Below, piece by piece: positions 25,570 to 36,196 of a stretch of 64,000 bases of DNA. The DNA is taken from positions 28,437,972 through 28,501,971 of the forward strand of contig CM022672.1 of assembly GCA_012295275.1 (NCBI GenBank). Reading direction: 5' to 3'. Both the position numbers and the translations under genes were made by a program. The DNA is from Chrysomallon squamiferum (Eukaryota > Mollusca > Gastropoda > Neomphalida > Peltospiridae). The notes under the pieces are model-generated. The model saw only the letters and a list, made by a program, of their open reading frames with translations. It did not search any database and was not told the DNA's origin. Position 1 is the first letter of the stretch. Each line of letters opens with the position of its first letter.

Positions 25570-26340
25570 AAGGACTGCAGGAGTCACATCGACTTTAGTG
25601 TCAGTGAGCAGCTTCATAATAACTAGTCGGTTTAGTTATTCAGATGTATGAGTCCATTGATGTTTCTCTCGCATTTGGTACTGGATGTGTGCATTGACAC
25701 CGTTTGTTTTCTCTTTTATGATCTCCATTTAACATATCAAATACGAAATTCTGCTTGGAGTTCATTCGACTCAGTTAAGTCGGTCTTCCACAGACGTCAT
25801 TGGTGCCTGGTGCTGTACGAGTGAGTGTTCGTCTGTTCACAATTTTTGGCATTGCTATCTCATCCCCGATGCATGTTGCCATATCTGCTGCATCAGTAAA
25901 CCAAGTTGTGAAGGTAGCATCCAATTCAGCTCGTACATCATTCAGAGTATTGGCTGGACCTTCGATCCGACCGTACGCATCGTACCTCAGAAAGTTCTTA
26001 GTGATGACAAACTAAACGAAGAAATGTCTTAAATGCGGTATCTTTTTCTGTCCAGCAAGTTAGGTACAAGTCAACATGTTTTGGGATGCCTATAATGTCG
26101 CAACTATCAATCATTTGTTCCTGTAGTCTCTGCCTCTTTGGGAAGATTGAAAAAAGAGAGTTCTTTCAGTGACCTAAACTTCTTGCAGATGCTGCGAATG
26201 ATGCAACTTTTGACAATGCACAAGCTCAAACAGTGAGTTGCACAGTGGAAGTATCCGGCTTTTTTATTCAGTTCCAAGATACTACTTGTACATCTTTAAA
26301 TTTCCCAGACATTTTTGATCCCCATCATAATATCACCAAC
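25570..26340 (-). pseudogene. Degraded hAT-family transposase (P52rIPK/ZMYM1-like)
   Basis: The minus-strand translation in shifting frames reads KAGYFHCATHCLSLCIVKSC, then SLKELSFFSIFPKRQRL, then a degenerate LTCWTEKDTAFKTF. These correspond to the YVHCAAHxLNL, SPKRxxxL and TRWVERHDAF motifs of the hAT transposases related to P52rIPK and ZMYM1. Several stops and frameshifts show it is dead. No terminal repeats were identified. It lies upstream of UBR4 and is bordered by the GA microsatellite. Confidence 0.7.
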
Positions 26341-26890
26341 TTCCAAAACCCAGTGTAAATACAGGAGGGTATTTTATTTTATTTTTATTTTTATTTTATA
26401 TTTTATTTTATTTTGTTTTTGTGCGGCTGGTAAAAAAGAACAACCCGCAATTCGTCTTTGGGGCGCCACTGAACTCAATTTCATTGCTTGCCATAGGCTC
26501 TATTTTCCTTAAATTCCTAACAACAATATTATTTTACATTATTTGTATTCAACAATACAAAATTGTAATTATATTGTAACAGTTGGTATTGACAGTTAAT
26601 ATTTCTATGTGTAGATAGTTATATCAGCCGCCGATAATCTATTTTCTTCGCGATTCAGTTGGTATTGTCAGTCGGCTGGGAATATGAATCGGTGATATTC
26701 AGATAACGGGCAGAGGTTATACATTGTTATATACCGCGAGTTAAAGATGTAAAGCAAGCTAAAGAATGAAACAGTGATTAATTATTAGTGAATAGCGTCA
26801 GTGTACCGTGACGTCATTGCTGGCACCGGCTCATCTACAGTATTTTAAATTTGGGAAAGTGTCAAGAATACTAATTATAATTACTGTGGA
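26341..26890. other. Non-coding stretch upstream of the 26.9-kb ORF
   Basis: Contains a TTTTA-type low-complexity tract (about 26,365-26,420) and otherwise unassigned sequence. It is somewhat less AT-rich than the surroundings near 26,640-26,840. No TATA box or other promoter signal is clear enough to call. Confidence 0.5.
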
Positions 26891-27271
26891 ATGTATGCGA
26901 CAGTAATTGAGCTTCGCTTTCCTAAAACATTTAATGAGAACAAAGTATTAATTCTTACAGCACCGCCAGTTTATAGACCTAGTCACTGTTACGAAAGATT
27001 ACCATTTAATGAAAGTGTATTGAGAGTTAGGAAACTTTCTCATAAGGAAATCAATAAGGTTATTTATCGTCTTGGAAAGCCAACTTTGTCCAGTCTTATG
27101 AAGGAATCTATTTGGTATGGTAGCAGCAGCCAAGTAAATATGAATCACTACCAGTGGTGGAACATGCAGAAATTCGATGATCATGAAAGTGTTATTTATA
27201 ACTCGAAAGGAGCCACCAACGATTGTTTCAAGAAATGCACTAAAACTCGCAAAAACTGTCGAAAGAAATAA
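26891..27271 (+). CDS. Uncharacterised 126-aa protein, paralogous to the 29.8-kb ORF
   Basis: A single-exon ORF from ATG 26,891 to TAA 27,271. I do not recognise the family. It is basic, with no signal peptide or membrane segment, and ends in a Cys/Lys-rich tail (CFKKCTKTRKNCRKK). Residues about 55-95 contain RLGKPTLSSLMKESIWYG followed by VNMNHYQWWN. The same pattern (RP-TLSS, K, S, WY, V, MN, Y, W, N) occurs in the minus-strand ORF 2 kb away, with about 16 identities over 40 positions, so both are probably real genes. The RL-x-(K/R)-P-T-x-S pattern is loosely reminiscent of short motifs in sperm-tail and ciliary microtubule-associated proteins, which is only a guess. An AATAAA at the stop and another near 27,700 could serve polyadenylation. 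Confidence 0.6.
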   Translation: MYATVIELRFPKTFNENKVLILTAPPVYRPSHCYERLPFNESVLRVRKLSHKEINKVIYRLGKPTLSSLMKESIWYGSSSQVNMNHYQWWNMQKFDDHESVIYNSKGATNDCFKKCTKTRKNCRKK

Positions 27272-29249
27272 ATGGTCAGGACTGCAAATATGAAAGAAAC
27301 AGAATATGGAAAAATCATGTAAAGAATCAGGTTTCGGCATATATTTATGAAATAATGAACTTTTTAACGTAAGGAATAATGTTATAAGAAATTTTAGTTT
27401 AAAATGAACTTATTTTGTGCTTTTGAAGAACTTTTCAGTCATATCACATAATTAAAAGACAGTATTTGAACTTAAAAAAGAGAAAACAAAATCTATTATA
27501 AACTTACTGTACCATGTTCTTGTATTCGGATTATAATCTCAAACAGAAAAATGTCCTTTATTTTAATCAATTAATCCTATTATGAGGATACAGTAAAAAA
27601 AAAAAAAAAAATAGAAGAAAAATAGAAGTCAATTTCATTCCTAATGGAAGAATTTTACGTGTTTAAAATCTCTCATTTTTCTGAAAATATACCATATCCA
27701 AATAAAAAGGATTCTATTTTAAATTATTTGAATTTTATTTTTATTATTTGTTTGTTTGTTTGTCGTTTGTATTTTTAATTTTTTTAATTTTTAATTTTGT
27801 TGTTGTTGTTTTTAGTTATAATTCGTTAATATTATTTCTCTTTTATTTTTTTTTTATTCAAGTTTATTTTATTCTGATTCTATATGAGTGTCTGAAGACC
27901 TACCCCTTGATTTTGAAAGGATTAAAAAAGCGTAGATACTGAATTGACCAGATAAACATTTACTTTATTTGCTCTTTCCGAAGTTTTAGAATGAGTTACA
28001 AAATAATTTTCTATACGGCATACACTGTTGCTTTCTCATTTCTCTTGATCTAAATATAACACTGCAACGAATCCAAATCAAATATTTATTCTTATTCTTT
28101 AACTCTTGCTCTCGTTGTCTTTGTCGCTCCTGTTGTTTTTGTTGTAAAAAAAAAAAAAAATGTATATATTTGGTAATACGCGGACTGGTGCTCTAAATAT
28201 ATTCGTAAAACAGAGAACAACTAAACTTTCAGAAAACCTGGAGAACGGAGCTTATTTATTTAATTATATACGTAATTTACGTTACTGTTACTATAGCAAT
28301 AGCAACGAATGTAGAATACAGCTGAAACTTGGAAGCATAAAACATATAATTTAAGCTTACAAACCATACCAAGCAGGCTCACACCTTCCTTAATTCAATC
28401 ATAATCCTATTTCATCTTTTTTATTTTTATAAATCCTGTTTTCTTATTTATGCATTACAGTCTAGTCAGTTTCAACAAGGACAGATATAAATATATTAAA
28501 CTTGTATCTTGTTTAACAATATCCATTACAGCACACTCACTGATCACTGATTTCTTTATGTAAAATGGCTAACAAATAACATTTCAGTTATTGTGTCATT
28601 AAAAAGAAAGAAAGACATGTATATCATTTCGTGAGAACCGAGGGACCCATATCACTGTGTCTGTGAACGTTAGCAGGTTTTTAATGCGAAAAATGAAGCA
28701 ATGATGCAATACCCATACAAAATAAACAAAACAATAAAACCTTCCAAAATAAAAACATATGAATCCATGTATGATTAATTTCTTTACAAATTAAATGAAA
28801 AAAAAAAAACTAACTATACACACACACACACATACACACATACATCTATAGTACTAATTTAAGGAATACAATAAAAATACCAAAATGTATGTTAACTATA
28901 ATTTATTATTTTAAAAAAGTAAAAGTAATATTAATAATTATAACAAAAGATCTTTAAAAAAGGAAGAAAAAAGTGTTACATATAAAAATCTAACGTTCAT
29001 CATTGAATATACACTTGTAGCAAAATAATAATACTGTGTAATGACAATAATATTGTCATCGTGTGAAGAAATAATATTATAAATACTTTACTGATATTGT
29101 TATGGCGAATTGAGTACTTTACTGAATATTTCGACTCCTCATTCTTTAGAACTTTAAAAAACACGTAATTGTTTATAAAATAAACAAAAAGCAAAATGTA
29201 AGTATTCATAATTGCATACAATACGAAATGTCCTGAACACCTTCTAATG
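27272..29249. other. Spacer between convergent ORFs
   Basis: About 2 kb of AT-rich sequence with A/T homopolymers and a short CA tract (about 28,820-28,845). Short ORFs here are low-complexity and unsupported. No RNA gene or transposon was recognised. It must contain the 3' ends of both flanking ORFs if they are transcribed. Confidence 0.6.
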
Positions 29250-29810
29250 TCACTTTTTGTAAGTGGTTTTAATTGTTCCTGTGTCTGTCCACATCTGTTT
29301 CTGATAATCAACATACAGAGACAAATTCTTCCATGAATAACTGTTCATATCTACATATTGTTCATTTTTATACCAGTTTGATCGTTTTGAACCGCTAGAG
29401 AGTGTTGGTCGGGCTACTCTCTCTAAAATACTCTTCAGTCTGCTCGTAGGAAGTTTGTTTTGTGAGCTAGCAAAAATCGCTAAACGATTGATGGTATGTG
29501 AAGACGCCTGTCCGCGCTGAAGAGAATGAACTGGATGTGAAGCAGAAATTCTCTGAGGAGTTTTGATTTTAGAAATCTGGACGTCTTTCTGATTTAACGT
29601 TTCATCTGTAAACGATTTTTCCATTTCAGAATCTTTCACAGAATTTGCCTTTGGAAGTTCTGATTCTTCAACTTGTAAAGTCTCTTCTAAAGGCGCTTCA
29701 ACCTCTTCAGCGACAGCTTGTGGAATATCTGTCAGTCCTGTTTCAAAGTCAGGTCCATCTTCTTGAATGTCTGATTTCACCGTATCACTTCTCGATTCCA
29801 CACGATCCAT
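29250..29810 (-). CDS. Uncharacterised 186-aa protein, paralogous to the 26.9-kb ORF
   Basis: A single-exon ORF opening MDRVESRSDTVKSD at 29,810. The first 90 residues are acidic and low-complexity (many Glu, Ser, Val), predicted disordered. The C-terminal half is basic and carries RLKSILERVARPTLSSGSKR, then NWYKNEQYVDMNSYSWKNL. This aligns with the plus-strand ORF at 26.9 kb through PTLSS, the WY pair and MN-x-Y-x-W. No signal peptide, membrane segment or enzyme motif is seen. The shared block sits near the C-terminus in both proteins while the N-termini are unrelated. I do not know the function. Confidence 0.6.
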   Translation of the reverse strand: MDRVESRSDTVKSDIQEDGPDFETGLTDIPQAVAEEVEAPLEETLQVEESELPKANSVKDSEMEKSFTDETLNQKDVQISKIKTPQRISASHPVHSLQRGQASSHTINRLAIFASSQNKLPTSRLKSILERVARPTLSSGSKRSNWYKNEQYVDMNSYSWKNLSLYVDYQKQMWTDTGTIKTTYKK

Positions 29811-30462
29811 AACTAAATTAAATATAGTCCTAAACTTTATGAATGTCTAAGAAATATTTAACTAACTGTAGAACTACAGTCCGTCACAAATGCACATAGT
29901 TTATAACTGGATAACTCAATATAAATAAATGGTTGAGTTTGAATTAAAACACAGTTGTCAAACCCAGGCTAAAAACAGCGCTGAGCCGTGACACTTAATG
30001 ATAATCTCTATGTACAGAGTTATTAATCTGCTTACAGCAGCGAATAATACGCTTATTGTGAATGAACCTGATTAAATACGATAATATTCATTGTACTTAA
30101 ATCCATGCCCTTGACGGCGGTCCTGAAGGCGTGTAGCTAAACAGGAATTGCAGTAAGTAAAAAATAAAGTTTAAAAAAAATGAAATAATAATATTAATGG
30201 AAATATTATATCCAAAATATTGTAATAACAACAACAACAATAACAATAAAAAAATATATAATTAAATGGTTATAATACATTATAATTATTAGTGTCAGTG
30301 CTTAAATAAGACTCCCTAAGGCTCTTTAAAGTTTATTTAAAGTTAATGTGACCTGATCTACTTATTCGAATGGCGTTAAAATATTATATTTATAATCTTC
30401 AACATCCTTTAATGTCTTAAGTTTACACAATAAGAACAAAAATAAAAATAAAAACAAACAAA

Positions 30463-30493
<31 letters not shown>

Positions 30494-30690
30494 TTAATTA
30501 ATTAATTAATATTGAATTTTTATCTAAACCAAGATTTGAAATTAAATCATATATATATATATGGATTAACAGCACAGGTTCATTTACAGCTCCATTCCGT
30601 GTCAGGAAATATCTAAGCGACGATCTTTGATAAATTAGCCTATTTGTTGGGCACTGAATGGAACGGAGAAAGATGATATTACTATATTAA

Positions 30691-30722
<32 letters not shown>

Positions 30723-33320
30723 GATGCATGGTATGATCTGTGAACTCAGCAAAGTTGATTCACTGTACTATAATTAATTGTGAAAGGTTATTATTGCCAG
30801 TTAAAATTAAGGTGATCTCGTTCTACTGTAAGTTACACTCTTCGTAAAGACACTGAATGAATGGAAGTGATTGTAAGCGCTTTAGATTATTTAAATATTG
30901 TTACAGTCAAGGCAAGCCTACCGTTTAGCGGTTACAGTGCTCAAATAATACAGTCAATTAGTTGGGCTTTTAACATTATTATCATCATCATTATTATTAT
31001 TCTTGTATTCAGCTTCATTTACTATTGTTGTTGTATGTGCTGATGACAGTGGCGGTCTTATTAAAATGTGGTGGAAGTCCTGCTGTTCTTAATGCTGCTT
31101 TTGTATCTGATTATTAACTGATGTCTGGGAAAATTAGCTAAATATATTCACGTATTCTAAAATACGTATCAACTTACAGATAGAATTATTCATAGCAGAA
31201 ACAGGTACATTTAAACATCGTGTGTAATATATATCTAGGAAACGAAAGAATTTATTCATTATGTTTGATGTGATAATATCGTTGTTGTCATAAAACGGCG
31301 TCGTTTTCATCATCGGGGAGAAAAAATATAGAAAGATGAATAACAAAAATAATTAAATGTTATTGCAATGCTTAGGTTTCTAAGAAGATAAATGTAATTA
31401 ATGACGTAAATATACATGCAGTGTATGCATTATTAAAAATCAGCAAACAATTCGTTTAATTTTAATTTTTTAATTTTTAATTTTTTTTTACTCTTTTTTA
31501 CAAGTCATAAACATAATTTATTTTCACAAGAGCTCATCCAAGTTCCGCTGTGGTTTATATAACTTCCCAATATTTTACCCCACATCAGTCATGCCTCAAT
31601 CCTATACAGTGTTCAGTGCGTGGCAAAAAAAAACCATTTTATTACGAGTAACAGAACATTTTATTGCAATTTTACCACCAATAAACAAAGCAGAAATAGC
31701 AGGTGACAATCAAACATAGCTATAAGATTGTAAATTTGAAAAGAAAATTACGTAATAATTTATAAATACAGTTTGATTTATTTTTGCATTGTCTTAGTAC
31801 AGCATTATGCAGAATATTTGTCTCCAACCCCATCCAGGCCGTGACAGCCACGTATAACCCTTGAATACATATATACCTGACTAGTGTGATAACAAGCAAG
31901 TTAAAATGTTCACACGCACCCTAAATGCCCTTCTACCAAATAAAAGATAACATTTTGTCTGAATTACTGCATCACTACAAACAAAGTTAACCGGAATGAC
32001 ATACAATATCAAATGGATTAATATTTTACACAGATTCTAACCCGTCTAGGAAGGTAAAAAGGTATAAAAATAATGAGCAGAGGAAATTGTTTATTCTCAA
32101 AGGAAGAATTTAATAAGTCACAGACTGTCGCTTGTAATGAAAAACTGAAAACATTACAAATTCAAGAAGCGTAAGTTTTCCGAGATCCTGTTTAATTTTT
32201 ATAACTGCATATTAGACACTGTCCAGAAGTAAGTTGGAATAATAAAATATAACAAAATTTAAAGATAAAAACATTTGAAAAGATAAAGTTATTTGTAAAT
32301 TTATTTTTCATTATTTTTGAAACAAAATGATTTAGTATGTTATTCAAGATTTTCTTTGAAATATATTTTTCATTTCTTTTATTTATTTATTTATTTTTAT
32401 AAATTATTTGTTTTTAAATTTTATTATTATTATTTATATAATGTTTTTGTTTGTTTATTTATTTATTTATATGAAAGTATGTTTCAGCTGAAAAAGTGAT
32501 TTGATTACATAATTTAAAACAATTAAACGTAATTTCAGATGTTAATTTACTTTAACTGAAAATGTTACAAATTATTTTAAGTGATAACTTTATTAAGTTA
32601 ATAATTTAATTATAAAAACTTTGAATTTGTATATAATTAAATAATTTTTTTTATTTTCATTTATAAAATTTTATTGTCATAAATGTCTATGTTGCTATCA
32701 TCAAGTAATATGTAAACAATCCTTAATTTAAAGAGTTAACTGAATAACATAACTTGGTGAGAAAATAAGTCATGTCTTTGATTTATTCATTTCTCAATCT
32801 GCCTGACTGTCAGTCTATATTATTATGATGATAATGATGATGATGATTATGATGTACTCAGAAGTTATGTTCTGTGTGGTAAAGAAAAGATTGACTTCTA
32901 ACTATAACTGTAGAACTTTTTTTTCTCATTACAATAGTTCCAAAGTTATGTTGTTGTTTTTTCTTGTGCCGTTTGCGCACAACTGCCTTTTTGAAGAAAT
33001 CTCTATTTTTAAAGGATTAAAACCCTTCGCTTTTTTTTCGTAATATAGAATAACATTCGTGCAATAAACACTAAAATAAGATTCCGATTTTTTCCACTCA
33101 TGCCGTTTTTATTCAGATAGAAAATGAAACAATGAATAAATAAATCAAACTTTCAAGAGTCAGAAAAAATATGTCAAAACAGTATCGTGAACAAAAGTTC
33201 AAGATTTTTTAATATTATTATTACGTTTTTTAAAAATTTTGTTTATTTATTTATTATTTAAAAAAAATTTTTTGCCCATTATCTTTACAGAAAATAAAAT
33301 AAATTATCTCCCGTGACACA
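29811..33320. other. Gene-poor interval upstream of the VWA/chitin-binding gene
   Basis: About 3.5 kb with no supportable gene. It contains AAT/TTA low-complexity tracts (about 30,430-30,515), a short AT dinucleotide run (about 30,550), a roughly 35-base T run (about 30,690-30,721) and ATT runs near 30,980. The regulatory sequence of the plus-strand gene presumably lies at its right end. A pyrimidine-rich AG at about 33,290 suggests that a 5' UTR intron precedes the exon with the start codon. Confidence 0.5.
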
Positions 33321-34296
33321 ATGTCCAGACTTTTCTATGCAATCTTTATATATCACTATGTCAGTGTCGTTGCAAAGACACCAACATTGTCAAAAGACAG
33401 ACAGCCGGGCAGCTCTGGTTCTGATGTTGTGCAAGCGGTTCTGAGAGATCTTGAAAACGCATGTATCTTCTATGATGATAAACTGTTTCTCAGAAGACTG
33501 GCCTATGTTGAGTCTAAAGATGGAAATGCTGACAAAACCTACAGAGCAAACTACCACGGTGGAATCTGGCAGGTATTTATTTGTTTATTTTATTTACAAC
33601 TGGTTATTGGTATTTAGTTTAATTGCAAATACTACGAGAGTGTGAATATATCTTTTCGGAATAGTTACTGTTGTTACTGAACAGTTTAATATATCACCCA
33701 TTCTATATTTATGCAAAATGTGAAGGAAAAATCCATATAGTGGAAGTAAGTTCTTTTGTTTATTTGTTTTTTTCTTTATTTTTTATATACTTATATTCAC
33801 GAACACTGTTCATAACTGATATTATTATTATTATTTATATATATTTATTTTCTGAAACGATTACCATATAAATGGTTACTTATTAATTAGGGAAGAAATC
33901 GATTTAATTCATGAGAAACATTCATAAGGCCAACTGATTCAAAGGCAATCTATCTATATTTAAAATGAATACTTTAATAAATCAAATAAACTAAATAATT
34001 TCAGGTTGATGAATCACGTTTTCACATGACACGTATGTCTGGTCCTCCACTTGATGGACTTAGACAGAACATCCAGCACAAGCTAGCCATCGACTGGTCA
34101 AAGGTCCAGTGGTCTGACCTACATAAACCACTATATTCCGGTTTAGCAGCAGTTATGTATTTTGAACTGATGACAAATGGGAACTCTGATTTGGTTCCAG
34201 AAGGACTTGACCAACAAGGTCAGTACTGGAAGGCTACATACAGACAAACCAACAAGAGTCAAGAATTTGTAAATTCTGCAAAAGAAATGGAAAAAG
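33321..34296 (+). CDS. Exons 1-2: signal peptide and lysozyme-like domain
   Basis: Exon 1 opens MSRLFYAIFIYHYVSVVAKT, a hydrophobic leader. Next comes a domain with LRRLAYVESKDG, YHGGIWQVDE, IDWSKVQWSDLHKPLYSGLAA and QYWKATY. The ES pair followed by a GG-I-W-Q-V block resembles the lysozyme/SLT-transglycosylase layout, where the Glu (residue 64 here) is catalytic and a GLMQ-like segment lines the cleft. I recall the same block in other invertebrate extracellular proteins, but its activity is unknown to me. Whether it cleaves peptidoglycan or chitin, or only binds, cannot be decided from sequence. Confidence 0.65.
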
Positions 34297-36158
34297 GTAA
34301 TGAATGGCATCTGAACTGAAAAATTATAAACTTCTAATTATGTTACAGATTAATCAAGGATAAGAGTTAGAAGATTTTATTTAATTAATTTAACTTTTAA
34401 TTTTAATTTTGTTTTCTTGTTGACAATGACAATATGTCAGACATTTTTATTTCAGTTGTAAGTGTCATTCCAGTTACATACATATGAAAAAAATCATTGT
34501 AATATATTAAGGAATAAAGATATGAACTTTGAGAATGATCTTTATAGAAAACTTACATAAAAGTACGACTGTATTTTTTGGCAAAATAAAATAAAGTTTC
34601 CTCAGGGTTTATTGAAAGTTAAACAGGTTTTTTTTTCACATTTTAATTTGATATGTCCTGCAGATTTGGAGTTTAAGATGTTTAAGCTGTTTGGTTATTT
34701 CTACTTCAGGGTGCAGAACAGAAGATAAAATCGATCTGTTATTTATATTAGAAACTTCTTCAAGATTAACCACAATGGATTTTGATAAAGTAAAGAACTT
34801 TACAAAAAATGTTGTGAATACATTAAATATTGGACCTGACCATGTCAGAGTAGCTGTTGAACGATACAGTTCGAATACGAAAGTGGAATTTGGATTTGAT
34901 ATTCACCCCGACAATGTCAGTTTGTTGGAGGCCATCGACAATATAACGTATGTGCCTGGCAGCATGGACACAGCGAAAGCACTGAAGCTGGCCAAAGGTA
35001 TAAAATATAAATAGTAAAATCCACTGATATTTGTAATTCTTAAAAATTCATAAAACATTTAAAACATATTTCTTACTATTTCAATGTCAAAATTTCGTTC
35101 ATAAATTAATGTGGAAGTAGAAAACTGTTTAGTGTAGTTTTATGAAGATGGAAAAAATAGACTATAAAAAAAGGAATATTTACAATTACTTCAATGGCTT
35201 TGGTTAAGAAAAAAAAAAATAATAATAATTATCTCTTTTTATTATTATCTTTAGCGTTATGTAAAAATAATCTTTTGTAATTAAAAAAAATTTAAAAAAA
35301 AAAAAATTTTAACTTCTGTTACGTTCTTATAATTTATTATTCAAACAAGAATATATGTATTCAGAAATAACAAATCTCTACCGGATGATTTTTATAAGAA
35401 TTATTATTTTACTTATAATTTATTACAAGAAAGCTTTCAACTCAACTCAGAACTGCCTTGCACCAAAAACAGCTTCTGAAAGACATCTATCCCCACACCT
35501 AAACAAAGAAAGCAACAAAATCCTAATCAAGAGAGGAATATAACAGCTATTTACAGCAAAACTCGAGCACATTTCGAAACCTTACCTGGGAACCAGAGGA
35601 TTGAGAATGGCTGAAAAAATGTATTAGTCGACTTTGTCTAGCCAGTCATATACTCATTTATGCAAATACACCATATCAGCTATACCAAATGCTTCTGGGG
35701 TTAACTGATGCAAGTCAGAAACAATGGCTGAATATTACCAAATTGGAAATGTTTTCATGCAGCTAGAAAAGACATACAGTATATGTCAACAATATGACAG
35801 AGAACAAAATTAGCAGCGGTACAAATAAAGATGGAAATACATATGTTAAATATCACTTGTCAAGTCCGAAATCAAACATCAAGAGTAAGACAAAGTTCAT
35901 GGATGTCACTGAACAGATTAGAATATAGATGTGGATCCCTGGCAGACACCACAGTAGAATTCAAGATAACCAAGATTATCATATAAAACAACTTGGAAAC
36001 CACAGCAAGGGAAATGATCTTGAGGAAGACAAGCATGTTGGAGAAGTGATAATTGATGATTAAACCACTTGGTAGATGATGAGCAAGATGTGGAAACAAC
36101 ATGCTGAAAAATGATTATGATAATGACAATAATGATCACAACTGAAATGATGATGATT

Positions 36159-36196
<38 letters not shown>

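Noticed and set aside
27748-27942. 64-aa hydrophobic ORF between the two orphan genes
   Set aside because: It is low-complexity Phe/Leu/Ile translation of T-rich DNA, with no conserved pattern.
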